64,000 nt of DNA from Stomoxys calcitrans (GCF_963082655.1 NC_081552.1:184992571-185056570); one strand, 5' to 3'; shown: positions 11,061 to 22,071, counted from the stretch's first letter. Program-made: numbers and translations. The notes: generated by a model from the sequence alone, not told the origin.

Positions 11061-12157
11061 TGGGTGGCGGTGTCAGAGAGTCGAAAAACAGATATGCTCA
11101 ACCGTCTCTCTATCTAAGCACTGTTGCATCATCACTTTCTTTCATAGTCCAAGGAATTAGCGTTGACGTCGGTTTTGAACATTGAGGACGCCTTTAAAAA
11201 TTTACATTCATTGGTCATAGAGGCGACGTAATAAAATGCGTTTATGATCTTACATAGGAAGATCGTGGTCAATATTGGGGCCTACTCGGTAAGGTGAATT
11301 CGACCAGGGGTATGCCACAGATCAAATTTACTTCACCGATGTTGTGGAGTCTGGGGTACTATGGGATTCTTTTGAGAGTGGAGGCGTCAGAGGTTAGAAT
11401 TTTCGCTTACATGAGTGGATCCCATGGATAACAAAATTACCCTAAGTTTGGGTCGCAAGAATGTGTCAGGATTTCATTAGCTGGCTGGAAAGGGAGAACA
11501 ACTTTCATTAAGACAGCTCCATAGAATTTTTTTTTATTTTGTTGAAATATGATGTTCTCCTCAGCTTTTTTTTGTGCTACTCTCCTGTTTATATAGCTTT
11601 CAAATTGAGTTGTAAAAATACCGTTACGGTTTTATTTCATCGTTGATGAAATGTCAATGAAATAAAATTTAATTTATGTTAATCCCCAAAATACGTGTGT
11701 GGTTTATTTTTATGTTGCAAATTCATTGGAAACGAGCTACAATTTCCACAAAGAGACACTCATACAAACAGCCCACACAAAAAAAGTCTATAAAAATCAT
11801 TGCAATAACAGCATGCTTCGTGCATGTTTTATTCCTATGCCATAAAGAGAAGATGCTAAAGGAAAATGGAGAATGGGAAGGGAGAGGGGAGAAAGAGGAA
11901 AGAGTTAATCAATAAAATCCTTTGTAATGGAACCATTTTGGTAAACATTTTCGTCACTTGTTTTTTTTTGGTTGCGAAACTGATACAACTGATAAAAGGA
12001 CATGAATATGTTAAACCAACATATATGGTCTTTGTTAGGATGGAGATGAAGAGGGCTTGTTCTGCCGTTATGGCCTATAAAAGGCTCGCGAGGATTGAGT
12101 GATCAAATTCATAGCTAAAATTCTAAATAAACGGTATGATATAGAAAGGTAAAAGCG
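11061..12157. other. Unassigned stretch
   Basis: The first 450 bp may be eroded LINE-A 5' sequence, but no motif survives. From about 11530 the DNA is AT-rich with short palindromic words (tttcatcgttgatgaaa near 11636). Frames at 11676-12102 carry no recognised domain. Confidence 0.35.
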
Positions 12158-12480
12158 GAGGCCACCGTGGCGCAGAGTTTAGCATGTCCGCCTATGGCGC
12201 CGAACGCCTGGGTTTGAAATCCCGGCGTGAACTTTGAAAAAATTCTCAGCGGTGGTTATCCCTCTACTAATGCTAGCTACTTTTGTTAAAAACTTCTCTA
12301 TGTTAAACTTCTCTATCAAGTGGTTACGCTATGTGGCACGACGTTCGGACTCGGCATAAAAAAGGAGGCCCTTTATCATTAAGCTTAAACTTTAATCGGA
12401 CCGCGTTCATTGATATGAGAGAAGTATCCCTTGTTCCTCAGTGTAATGTTCACCGCCAACTGAGTTAGTATTTGAATTAA
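12158..12480 (+). mobile_element. tRNA-derived SINE, copy 1
   Basis: The head has an A-box-like word (tggcgcagagtttagcatg, 12169-12187) and a B-box-like word (ggtttgaaatccc, 12211-12223) at tRNA spacing. A tRNA-unrelated body follows with the landmarks 'gcggtggttatccctc', 'ttcggactcggcataaaa', 'cttaaactttaatcgga' and 'cattgatatgaga' shared with the other copies. Confidence 0.8.
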
Positions 12481-12559
12481 TTGGATCTCAAGAAGTCATA
12501 TAGGGATATCGGTACTTAGGGAGGCCTATATCACCATACTGAAAGATTCGTTGTTATAA

Positions 12560-12725
12560 GATATGTTTTTCAGGCAAATATCAGCCAAATCAAGTGAAAT
12601 TTTGGGCTTTTGAGGACTCAACAAATTAAATCCGGCGATCGGTTTATATGGGAGCTATATCTGTTTATAGACCGATTCGAATCATAATTGGCATGGATGT
12701 TGGAAGTCATAACTCAAATCATTGT
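12560..12725 (+). repeat. Type A module interrupted by the 12.7 kb element
   Basis: Forward-orientation module (gatcggtttatatgggagct, gcatggatgttggaagtcat). It stops at aatcattgt and resumes at 14107 with the same nine bases, so the two halves were one module before insertion. Confidence 0.8.
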
Positions 12726-12770
12726 ATGTCCATGAAGATAAATTTGAATATAACTTAGGCAATACACAAA

Positions 12771-13190
12771 CCTGACAATTTAACAGAGCTATGTTAAGTG
12801 ATTAATGTTTGCCCACTATGAAAATGTGGGGCTCAAATTAAAGATATTTGAGAGTAGACCACGCATCAGATATCAACATTCGGGACCAACTGCCTAGGGG
12901 ACGTCCCACCATCATAACAACCCTTAAATAGGACGTATTTGCTCACCAAGACCATTTGGGTCTTAAACCCTTAAACCAAACCTGACAATTTAACAGAGCT
13001 ATGTTAAGTGATTAATGTTTGCCCACTATGGAAATGTGGGGCTCAAATTAAAGATATTTGAGAGTAGACCCCGCGTCAGATATCAACATTCGGGACCAAC
13101 TGCCTAGGGGACGTCCCACCACCATAACTACCCCCAAATAGGACGTCTTTGCTCACCAAGTCCATTTGGGTCTTAAAGAGAGTGGAACTA
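12771..13190. repeat. 210-bp tandem duplication
   Basis: The block starting cctgacaatttaacagagct at 12771 starts again at 12981 and stays alignable for about 200 bp with only a handful of substitutions (for example accacgcatcag versus accccgcgtcag). The duplicated unit includes the inner part of the left inverted repeat. Confidence 0.85.
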
Positions 13191-13598
13191 AATATTTATA
13201 GTTTTTAGGGCCAACCGGACATATTTGCTGACTTTTGCAATAAGGAGTTTAAATGAGATTAGAAAACGAATTTTATATCCAATATGATATCCGAATTTGA
13301 TATCCAATATATGGGAAGAGAGCACGTTGCTGATATATTTTCCGGGCTTAGTGTTTGAAGGACCACCCCAATCCGTAAAACACCCCTAAATTTGACATAT
13401 TTACCGACCATGTCAATGTGGAGCTTAAATGTAAGGTAATGGGGGGTAGAACGAAAATTGATACCCACTTTCAGGACCAATTTTCTGGGGGTATACCCCT
13501 TTCCCAAAATACCTCACAAACAGCAATTGTTTTCCAAGGAAACGTTTGTTCCATATAAAGTAAAAGAAGGCGCAGCGGAGCGGGCCCGGGCCAGCTAA
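13191..13598 (+). mobile_element. Helitron-like 3' end fragment
   Basis: The body shows 'gacatatttaccgaccatg' and 'gggaccaattttctgggggt' words shared with the arrays at 52-56 kb. The end reads ggcgcagcggagcgggcccg followed by ccagCTAA and then T, close to the CTRR-T terminus of Helitrons. The 5' end is not visible. Confidence 0.5.
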
Positions 13599-13747
13599 TT
13601 TTAAATAAAAAAAATATCACTTGCTAAAGTTTTTATCTACAACTAAAAAATGCTTTATAATAACCAAACCCTCAAACCCCTTTGCCAAAAATATAACTTG
13701 ACGACTCATATAACCCATTTTTAAAACGGCATTCCAGGGAACTCGTC

Positions 13748-14036
13748 ATAGATAGGTGATACAAACTAATACCAGAATTAGCTCCTACCAAGGGCTTTTA
13801 GAGTCAGAAGTCCCCATATTCAAATTATATTTCAGATTGGAGAAATTTGGCCCCTAAAGTTATATTTGAATTAAATAATTCAAATATTCAGTCCACTGTG
13901 CTGGACTGGTTATAGATAGGTGATACAAACTAATACCAGAATTAGCCCCTACCAAGAAGTTTTAGAATCGGAATCCCCACATTCAAATTATATTTCAGAT
14001 CGAAAAAATTTGGCCCCTAAAGTTATATTTGTATAT
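13748..14036. repeat. About 164-bp tandem duplication
   Basis: 'atagataggtgatacaaact' occurs near 13748 and again near 13912, each followed by 'aataccagaattagc' and 'tttggcccctaaagttatat'. It lies just inside the right inverted repeat of the 12.7-14.1 kb element. Confidence 0.8.
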
Positions 14037-14106
14037 AACATAGCTCTCTTAAAAAGTCAGGTTTGCGTCTTGGCTAAGTTATATTCAAATTTATCTTCAC
14101 GGACAT

Positions 14107-14640
14107 AATCATTGTTCCAAATTTCATCCAAATCGGATAAAAATTGAGACTTCTATGGAGTCAAGAAGTCAAATCCGGGTCCGATTTATATGGGGCTATA
14201 TCTCTGTTTAATTCATATCGCATCATACATGGCATGGATGTTGGAAGTCATAATTCAAGTCTTTGTTCCAAATTTCAGTCAATTCGGATGAAAATGGAGG
14301 CTTCTAGGGGCTCAAGAAATCAAATCGGGGAATTGGCTTATGCAGGGGTTATATCTGTTTACAGAACGATTCGGATTATACTTGGCACGGATGTTGGAAG
14401 TCATAACTGAAGTCTTTCTCCGATACTTCAGCCAATTTGGATGAAAATTGAGGCTTCTAGGGGCGCAAGAAGTCTGTACCGGGGATCGGTTTATGTGGGG
14501 GCTACATCCAAATCTGAACCGATATGGCACATTTGCAATCCCCAACGACCTTCAGCAATAAGTATCTATGCAAAATTTCATGTGTTACGCGTTCGACCGC
14601 TATCGCGATTTCAACAGAAGGACGGATGATCCAGAATAAA
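14107..14640 (+). repeat. Type A modules and terminal block
   Basis: Continuation of the module broken at 12725: three forward modules (gatgttggaagtcataa at 14228 and 14391), then 'gcgttcgaccgctatcgcga' of the terminal block. Cut by the mariner-like copy that starts near 14641. Confidence 0.8.
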
Positions 14641-15555
14641 AAGGGTGTTCTTTTAGCTATTATCTTTTTGGGCACTGGTTTAAACAGCTCACACACGTTT
14701 CATGTATTGTTTCACTGTCAAATATCATCAGTTTGGTCTATAATTTAACCATGAATCATCTTACAAACGGACAGCGCTTGCAAATTATTGAATTTTATTA
14801 TCAAAATGCGTTATCTGTTAAGTAAGTTCATACCGGGCTTCTTCCCCCTTATGACGAAGCTCATTTTTTGCGTAAATAAGCAGAATTGTCGATTTGAGAG
14901 TGAAGATCGGCTAGAAGCATTGCAAGAGCTATCTATGTATCCAGAAAAAGTCACAGTTTGGTGCGGTTTATGGCCTGGTGGCATCATTGGACCGTACTTC
15001 TTCAAAGATGAAGACGAAGTTACGTTACGAATCGTAACGTAACTATTTATGGTGAGCGCTACCGTGAGATGATATCCTACCCTTTTTGACCAAAATACAA
15101 GAGCTTGATTTGCATGGCATGTGGTTTCACCAAGACGGTGCCACATGCCACACAGGACACGCCTAACAATGGACTTATGGAGAGGCGAGTTCGGTGAACA
15201 TTTTATTTCACGTCCGGTACCGGTCAATTGGTCGCCTAGATCGTGCGATTTAGAGCCCTAAGACTACTTTTGTGGTGCTATGTTAAAGCTCATGTTTATA
15301 TAGACAATTTACGCATTGGAAGACAACATTGAAGCATTTATTCGTGAGATACCGCCCGAAATGTTGGAAGGAATATGCCAAAATTGGACAAAGCGGATGG
15401 ACCATTTGAGGTGCAGTCACGGTCAACATTTGCATGAAATAATCTTCAAACATTAAATTATATTGACCGTATTATCGATTCAAATAAAGGCTTCATGCAT
15501 TTTATGCGTTTTGTTTTTTGAAAAACTTCTATAGCTGTTAAATATTACACCCTCC
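14641..15555 (+). mobile_element. Mariner-like element, deletion derivative (copy M1)
   Basis: The edges read agggtgttcttttagctatt on the left and the complement of ctatagctgttaaatattacaccct on the right, an imperfect inverted repeat. Between them is a broken transposase frame. Flanks are type A repeat on the left. The exact TA target site could not be fixed. Confidence 0.7.
14751..15455 (+). pseudogene. Mariner/Tc1-type transposase relic, internally deleted
   Basis: It opens MNHLTNGQRLQIIEFYYQNA, then jumps within a few codons to a DEAHF block (first catalytic Asp) followed by NKQNCRFESEDRLEALQELS and VTVWCGLWPGGIIGPYFF. Later come the HQDGATCH motif (second Asp) and an SCDLEP block (third acidic position). 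The end reads EMLEGICQNWTKRMDHL. The helix-turn-helix half is missing, and there are in-frame stops and frameshifts. An intact relative would be about 340 residues. Confidence 0.75.
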
Positions 15556-16159
15556 TGGACCATGGGTTAGAAGTGCGTTGTTTGAGCAAAGGTTCGTGGG
15601 CACCGGTATAAAAAGAAACTCTCCAGCGTGGGTTCTTCACATTTATTGTTTTTGTCGTAGTAGTGTGTTGTGAAGTTTATCCTTGACCGATGAAGGAATC
15701 CATTGTTTTAATCCGGCACGTAGAACCGGCTGCCATGGTATTGTTATAGATTTGTCCAAATGTGGGACATATGGGCCTTTAAAATCTCTTTCCCTTTATA
15801 TTGTACGGCACAAAAAAGCCTTTTTTAAAATTACCTAAATACCATACTTGAAAACTGCTTACGATTCGATATAAAAAAAATTATGGCATCAATTAATTTT
15901 TTAATTAAAAATTTTTCAATCGCGATTGTATTGAAAAAATTTTGAAGTCCAAATAAAAAATTAGTATAATCAATTAATTTTTTATTGAAAATTACCAACT
16001 TTTCAATCACGATTGTGATTGAAAAATGTTCACAATCAATTAAAAAATGATTGAATCAATAAATTATTTTATTGAAAGCAATTTAATTCTTAATTAAATT
16101 TTTAATTGGATATCATTTTGGGTTTTTTTTTTTTCTGTGTAGCTATCCTTTTATAGCCA
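15556..16159. other. AT-rich stretch with repeated palindromic words
   Basis: From about 15860 to 16135 the words 'caattaattttttaatt', 'ttttcaatcgcgattg' and 'caatcacgattgtgattgaa' recur in both orientations. The right edge is a poly-T run followed by ctgtgtag. It may be an old MITE, but I could not match two ends. Confidence 0.35.
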
Positions 16160-18242
16160 CAACCATAGGATGGGGTATACTAATCTAGTCATTCCGTTTG
16201 CAATACCTCGAAGTATCCGTCGAAGACCCCATAAAGTATATATATTCTAGATCGTTGCGACGCTCTGAGTCGATCTAGCCATGTCCGTCCTTCCGTCTAT
16301 TGAAATCACGATTGCGGTCGAACGCGTAGAGCTAGCCGCTTGAAATTTTGCACAGATACCTAATATTGCCGCAGGTTATTGCTAATTTTGCCCATGAACA
16401 TTCCACTAAAAAACAGGGGCTAACTTCTCACATATCAATGAGTGCAGTCCGATTCAAGTTTAAGCTCAATGATAAGGGACCTCCTTTTTATAGCCGAGTC
16501 CGAACGGTGTGCCGCAGTGCGACACCTCTTTGGAGAGAAGTTTTACATGGCATAGTACCTCACAAATGTTGCCAGCATTTGGAGGGGAAAAGCACCGCTG
16601 ACAAATTTTTTTCTGATGGTCTCGCCAGGATTCGTTCAGCGTCATAGGCGGACATGCTAACCTCTGCGCTACGGTGGCAGGTTTTTGGGGATTGCAAATA
16701 GGCCATATCTGCTCAGATTAAGAGATAGCTCCCATAGAAACCGATCTCCCAATTTGACTTCTTAAGCCTCTGGAAGCCGCAATTTTTATCCCGTTTGTAC
16801 TGTTATGACTTCCAACAACTGTGTTAAGTACGGTCCAAATCGGTCTATAACCTGATATAGCTCCCACTAAACCGATCTCCCGATTTGACTTCTTGAGCTT
16901 TTACAAGCCGCAATTTTTGTCGGATTTGGCGGAAATTTTGCATGCGATGTTCTGTGCTAGGGACGGTCCAAATTGGACATGAACCTGATATAGCTCCCAT
17001 GTAAACCGATCTCCGGACTTGATTTCTTGAGCTCTTACAAGCCGCATTTTCGGCTAAAATCTTGCATATGGTGTTCTGTTATGACTTCCAATAGTTGTGT
17101 CTAGTACGGTTTAAATCGACCTTTAACCTGATATAGCTCCCATATAAACCAATCTCCCCATTTGACTCCTTGAGCCCCAGTAAACCACAACTTTTGTCCG
17201 ATTTGGCTGAAATTTTACATGTGGTGTTCTGCTATAACATCTAACAACTGTTCCACGTACGGCCCAAATCGGTTTTAACCTGATATAACTCCCATATAAA
17301 CCGATCTGCCGATTTGACTTCTTGAGCCCTTAAAAGCCGCAATTTTGTCCGATTTGGGTTAAATTTTGCATGTGGAGTTCCGATATGACTCCCAACAACT
17401 GTGACAAGTACGGTCTAAATCAGTCTATAAGCTGACATAGCTCCCATATAAACCGGTCTCTCGATTATCCTAGTTTTTGAAGAACTGGCAAAAGTTTTGG
17501 ACAAAAATTGCGGCTTGTAAGGACTCAAAAGAAGTCAAATCGGGAGATCGGTTTAAATGGGAGCTATATCAGGTTATAGACCGATTTGGACCGAACTTCG
17601 CACAGTGTTTGGAAGTCATAAGAGAACACTATGTGCAAAAATTCAACCAAAGCGGAATAGAATTGCGGTTTCTAGGGGCTCAAGAAGGTAAATCCGGAGA
17701 TCGGTTTATATGGGAGCTATTTATGGGTATAGAACTATTCGGACCGTACTTAACACAAGCATTGAAAGTCATAACAGAACACTATGTGCAAAATTTCAGC
17801 TAAATCGAACAAAAATTGCGGCTTCCAGGGGCCCAAGAAGTCAAATCTTGAGATCAGTTTATATGGGAGCCATATCTAAATCTGAACCGATATGGCCCAT
17901 CCACCTACATCGATATAAAGTATCTGTGCAAAATTTCAAGCAGCTAGCTCTTCGCGTTCGACCTCTATCGGGATTTTGACAGACGGACGGACGGACATTG
18001 CTACATCGAATCAGAATGTCGAGAAAATCCAGAATATATATACTTAATGGGATCGCATATAAATATATCGACGTGTTACAATCGGAAGGAATAGGTTAGT
18101 ATACCCCCGTTCTATGGTACTGAGTATAATAAATTTTTGCCTTTCAACTAAATTTATTTTATATAAATTCTTCGGAGATTCCATGGTGGTGGGTTCCCAA
18201 GATTCGGCCCGGCCGAACTTAGCACGCTTTTACTTGTTTATT
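16160..18242. repeat. Type A composite arranged as a large inverted repeat
   Basis: A terminal block in reverse orientation (aatctagtcattccgtttgc, gccatgtccgtccttccgtc) is followed, after a SINE insertion, by about five reverse modules to about 17462. Orientation then flips and about three forward modules lead to a forward terminal block (gacggacggacggacattgc, 18000-18120). A hairpin block (agattcggcccggccgaact, 18190-18240) follows. The arms differ in module number, so it is not a simple palindrome. Confidence 0.75.
16388..16680 (-). mobile_element. tRNA-derived SINE, copy 2 (minus strand)
   Basis: Complement of the SINE body ('cgattcaagtttaagctcaa', 'tatagccgagtccgaacgg', 'gcggacatgctaacctctgc'). 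The B box is partly deleted. The host type A block resumes on both sides, and the direct repeat gcaggtt at the edges is a plausible target duplication. Confidence 0.8.
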
Positions 18243-19162
18243 TTTCAAAATCTGTCGTCAGTTTAAAATGGTTTGGCCATAACTGAATTTTTTGAAATTT
18301 CCCTCACGTTCCAAGTTCTAACAAAAAGTCAACAATTGAATAATGTTTGAATATTGTTTGAACATTGGAAAAACATGAAACAAAAAATAAAGCAAATAGA
18401 TTGTCAACAAGAAAAAAACATGACTGGATATCAATTCGTACACGTTTGGCATATCTGACGAGTTACGGTTAAGGCGGGGATGTATGCAAATGGGTACAGT
18501 GGAAAAATAAATATCTGTTAATATATAGAAGTTAGAATTCAAAAAGGGTTGTTTTCAAAATTTCAATTTGAAAAAATCAATGAATGCTGTTAAAATGACC
18601 AAAATGGTATAAAAATCTGTATGAGCCATTAAGTGGAGAAACATAAGAAACAGAAAAGGACGAAATTATATGTCTACAGAAATTTCCATAGAAAATATTA
18701 TCAAAATGTCAATAGAAAGTAAATGTTGATAATATTTTCTACAGAAATTTTTGTAAACATACAATATATATGTAGCACTTTTGAACATAATCCACTTTGT
18801 TTATTGTAAGCCCTTAAGTAGCTTTGCCTATGGAAAAATTGCCTTTCTTTTGTTATTAAACCAAAAGCTGTTAAACCAAAAGTGCCTTGTTATTTAACCA
18901 AAAGTGCTTTGACAGCTGCAAACTATTATTCGTTTACTGGACCAATTATTATTCTCTTGTCTCCCCTACTATAGAGAAGATGTGAGTATTTCAACGTATA
19001 GACCAGTGATGGGCAAAAATACTCACTCTATTGCACATTACTGTGTACGTACAAAAGAAAATAATCCCAAGCAAGCCCATGCGCTTGCAAATAATTGCAT
19101 TTGTGTGCTCGTCACTGGTATAGACACCTTCTTACACACAATATTTTAAAATATTTAACCAA
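18243..19162. other. Non-coding stretch, no gene recognised
   Basis: AT-rich and apparently low-copy. Near 18660-18760 there are scattered words resembling the 29-bp satellite unit (tctacagaaattt, catagaaaatattatcaaaatgtc). A 74-codon minus frame at 18318-18542 starts at a non-ATG codon. Confidence 0.4.
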
Positions 19163-19740
19163 TGGGTATACTAATCTAGTCATTCCGTTTGTAACACCTC
19201 GAAATATTGGTCTAGGACCCCAGTATATATATATTCTTGATCGTCTCGACAGCTTGAGTTCATCTAGCCGCTTAAAATTATCCACAGATACCTAATATTG
19301 ATGTAAGTCGTTGGGGATATCAAATGGGCCATATCAGTTCAGGGTTGAATATAGCTCCCATATAAACCGATCTGCCGATTTGACTTCTTGAGCCCCTGAA
19401 AGCCGCAATTTTAGTCCGATTTGGCTCACATTTTGCGCAAAGTGTGTGACTTTTATGACATCCAACAACTGCGGCAAGTACGGTCCGAATCGGTCTATAA
19501 CCTGAAATAGCCTCCATATAAACCTATCTCCCGATTTGACTTCTTGATCCCCTGAAAGCCTCAATTTTTGTCCGATTTGGCTGAAATTTTTCACATAGTG
19601 CTCTGTTTCGCCTTTCAACAACTGTGCCAAGTACGGTCCAAATTGGTCTATAACCTAATATAGCTCTTATATTTTAGCAGAATCCATGGTGGTGGGTTCC
19701 CAAGATTCGGCCCGGCTAAACTTAGCACGCTTTTACTTGT
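19163..19740 (-). repeat. Type A element, short nearly complete copy
   Basis: About 578 bp holding the whole plan in small form: terminal block (gggtatactaatctagtcat, ttgatcgtctcgacag), about two and a half modules (cccatataaaccgatctgcc; cggtccgaatcggtctataa), then the hairpin block (ccatggtggtgggttcccaa, gattcggcccggctaaactt) and 'agcacgcttttacttg'. Confidence 0.8.
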
Positions 19741-19839
19741 TTTTTTTTTTTTTACTGAGCAAATAGCAGTCAGTATGTTGAGCAGCTCGGTCGAATTCGT
19801 ATGGTAAACTCCGAAAGCGACAATTATTAAACTTTCGCC

Positions 19840-20275
19840 TTGGGTAATGGCACAGTCTTGGAATGTCGGAACTCTGGTATTGCCATCTGCAAGTTCGTGC
19901 TACACAGACGGATCAAAGCTAGTGGACAGAGCGGGACTGGGGGTCTTAACTGAGAACCAAACGACTGAGATATGTTTTCGGCTGCCTGACCATAATACGG
20001 TCCTGCAGGCGGAAATCCGGGCGATCACGGAATGCGTAAGATGGTTTACGGACAGTAAACTGGTCATCAGGGCAATAACAACCAGGAGGGTAAGGCCACG
20101 AACAGTCTTGCAGTGTAAGAAGAAGATTATCGCCTTGTCTGAGGATAGCACCATCCGCATCGTTTGGGTGCCGGGCCAAAGCGAAGATAGGTGAAATTAA
20201 AGAGCAGATGATTTAGCTGTGAAGGCCAGAGGATTGCCGTCAATAAACTTGTTTGACCCGAAGCCAATCAAGTGT
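19840..20275 (+). pseudogene. LINE-A RNase H fragment
   Basis: Open for 115 codons from the conserved ASSCYTDGSKLVDRAGLG (first Asp) through VLQAEIRAITECVRW (Glu) and FTDSKLVIRAI (Asp) to RIVWVPGQSEDR, where a change kills the frame in place of WVPGHxGVRGNERAD. This copy keeps the CAG glutamine codon that is TAG in two others. Confidence 0.75.
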
Positions 20276-20455
20276 TACACACAAAAGGGGAGATTATTAA
20301 ATGGGTTTTGAAGAAAAGAAATTGCCAGATATTTTCAGGCAAATCAGGGCACGGATACCACACTACTTGTGGATGCGTTTCGTTTATTGGTTAGATAATC
20401 ATTTTTAACATTATAGTGGATCATATCCATCGGTCTGACCGACCTACCGTTCACA

Positions 20456-20930
20456 TCACACAGATTGTCCTTATCCGATTTGGCTGAAATTTTGCACATA
20501 TCGTTTAGATATGACTTCCATTAACTGCGCTATCTCAATCAGTCTATAAACTGATATAGCTGCCATATAAACTGATCTTGGGTCTTGACTTCTTGAGCTT
20601 CTAGAAGGCGCAATACTTAACCGATTTTGCTGCATATATAGTTTCGTTATGATTTCCAACAACTATGTCATGAATGGTTGAAATCAGTCTATATCCTGAT
20701 ATAACTGCCATATAAACCAATCTACCGATTAGACTTCTTGAGTCTCTAGAGGTCGCAATGGTTATCCGACTTGGTTGAAATTTTGCATATGTCGTTTTGG
20801 TGTGACTTCCAACAACTCCACCACGTATGATCTAAATCACTCTATAAACTGATATATAACCCAATTTATTTTTCTGAGCCTCTTGCGAGCGCAATTATTT
20901 TTCAATTTGCCTGCTTGCCCAATACATTAC
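20456..20930 (-). repeat. Type A module repeat, diverged
   Basis: Three modules (gctgccatataaactgatct; aaccaatctaccgattagac; ttccaacaactccaccacgt) without terminal blocks. The 20276-20455 stretch before it holds nothing I recognise. Confidence 0.7.
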
Positions 20931-21161
20931 AACACACGACATATTCTTTAACTTTTTTATAATGTTTTTTTGCTCTCTATTCAAAATAGGAACAAAATCA
21001 AAGCCTATTGGTTTCAGTTCGACAAACAAATCTTACAAAAATTTTATTTCTACAGAAAATGTTGGCAACTTTTTTTTTTCATAGAAATTTTGTCAAGCTG
21101 GAAATGTTCGAAAAAAAAAACAATTTTGTCAGTGTTTAAAGATATTTTTATTTCTATTTCT

Positions 21162-21682
21162 ATTTTATTTCTATAGAAAATTTTGTCAAGATTTTATTTC
21201 TATAGAAAATTTTGTCAAAATTTTATTTCTATAGAAAATTTTGTCAAAATTTTATTTCTATAGAAAATTTTGTCAAAATTTTATTTCTATAGAAAATTTT
21301 GTCAAAATTTTATTTCTATAGAAAATTTTGTCAAAATTTTATTTCTATAGAAAATTTTGTCAAAATTTTATTTCTATAGAAAATTTTGTCAAAATTTTAT
21401 TTCTATAGAAAATTTTGTCAAAATTTTATTTCTATAGAAAATTTTGTCAAAATTTTATTTCTATAGGAAATTTTGTCAAAATTTTATTTCTATAGGAAAT
21501 TTTGTCAAAATTTTATTTCTATAGAAAATTTTGTCAAAATTTTATTTCCATAGAAAATTTTGTCAAATTTTTTTTTCTATAGAAAATTTTTTTCAAAATT
21601 TTATTCTTAAAGAAAATTTTGTCAAAATGTTATACCTATAGAAAATTTTATCAAAATTTTATACCTATAGAAAATTTTTCTA
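21162..21682. repeat. 29-bp satellite array, about 18 copies
   Basis: The unit is attttatttctatagaaaa followed by ttttgtcaaa, period 29, with unit starts at 21162, 21191, 21220 and so on. The first dozen copies are almost identical and the right edge decays (tatacctatagaaaa). Two neighbouring copies (from about 21452 and 21481) share tataggaaa. Each unit contains the perfect 12-bp palindrome tttctatagaaa. Loose copies occur at 21040-21160. Confidence 0.95.
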
Positions 21683-21998
21683 CACACAATTATTAAAATT
21701 ATTATTAAAAAAAATTTTATTAAAATTACAACCTTATTGAGCTACAAAATCTAATTTCAATATAAAATAAAACATTACATCCTAATTAACACAATAAATA
21801 AATTCATAAATAATAAACTCAATTTCCGTTTCCCATGAAACAAGGTATGACCATCAATTTATCAACATCTACACAACACTTGAATGGCGCTTCAAAATAT
21901 TCGTATACCAGTATCAATCAACACAAAATATAAAAATCAAATCTAATACAGGAAAAACTAAAACAAAAAATAAAACAAAATGTATAACAAATCCATAT
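21683..21998. other. AT-rich stretch before the tRNA gene
   Basis: About 80% A+T, with no gene seen. It includes the short A run at 21977-21980 that can act as the tRNA terminator on the minus strand. Confidence 0.4.
21977..21980 (-). terminator. Probable Pol III terminator of the tRNA gene
   Basis: Four T residues on the minus strand 18 nt beyond the tRNA 3' end, the usual minimal RNA polymerase III stop. Confidence 0.6.
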
Positions 21999-22071
21999 TG
22001 GAGATGCGGGGCATCGATCCCCGTACCTCTCACATGCTAAGCGAGCGCTCTACCATCTGAGCTACATCCCC
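21999..22071 (-). tRNA. tRNA-Ala(AGC): tRNA-Ala, anticodon AGC
   Basis: 73 nt on the minus strand, with no intron and no encoded CCA. The acceptor stem GGGGATG pairs with CATCTCC and contains G3:T70, the main identity pair of alanine tRNA, with A as discriminator. The anticodon loop reads CTTAGCATG, giving AGC. The A box (TAGCTCAGATGG) and B box (GGGATCGATGCCC-type T arm) are intact. It is one of the few clearly host genes in the window and lies apart from any SINE copy, so it is not a SINE head. Confidence 0.97.

Larger units (their letters stand above)
12726..14106. mobile_element. Candidate non-autonomous Mutator-like element, 1381 bp
   Basis: The terminal inverted repeats are about 70 bp: atgtccatgaagataaattt on the left and the complement of ..aatttatcttcacggacat on the right, with roughly seven mismatches. 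The 9-bp direct repeat aatcattgt flanks it at 12717-12725 and 14107-14115. Removing the insert rebuilds a continuous type A module, which is strong support for the boundaries. No transposase frame is present. Long inverted repeats with a 9-bp target duplication fit the Mutator superfamily; that placement is inference. Inside are a 210-bp tandem duplication and a Helitron-like 3' end. Confidence 0.7.

Noticed and set aside
12158..12235. Functional tRNA gene at the SINE heads
   Set aside because: No acceptor stem can be formed and the sequence continues into the SINE body. Only the promoter boxes are tRNA-like.
15860..16140. MITE based on repeated 'caatcgcgattg' and 'aattaattttttaatt' words
   Set aside because: I could not find two matching ends or a target duplication. 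Left as AT-rich sequence.
17477..17979. Long open frames such as 17477-17803 that look like repeated protein domains (KSGDRFIWELYQVIDRFGPYL)
   Set aside because: They are translations of the type A module and recur in every frame and orientation wherever the module lacks stops. There is no start context, splice site or codon bias.
21162..21682. CRISPR-like regular repeat
   Set aside because: The 29-bp units are directly adjacent with no unique spacers, and the genome is eukaryotic.
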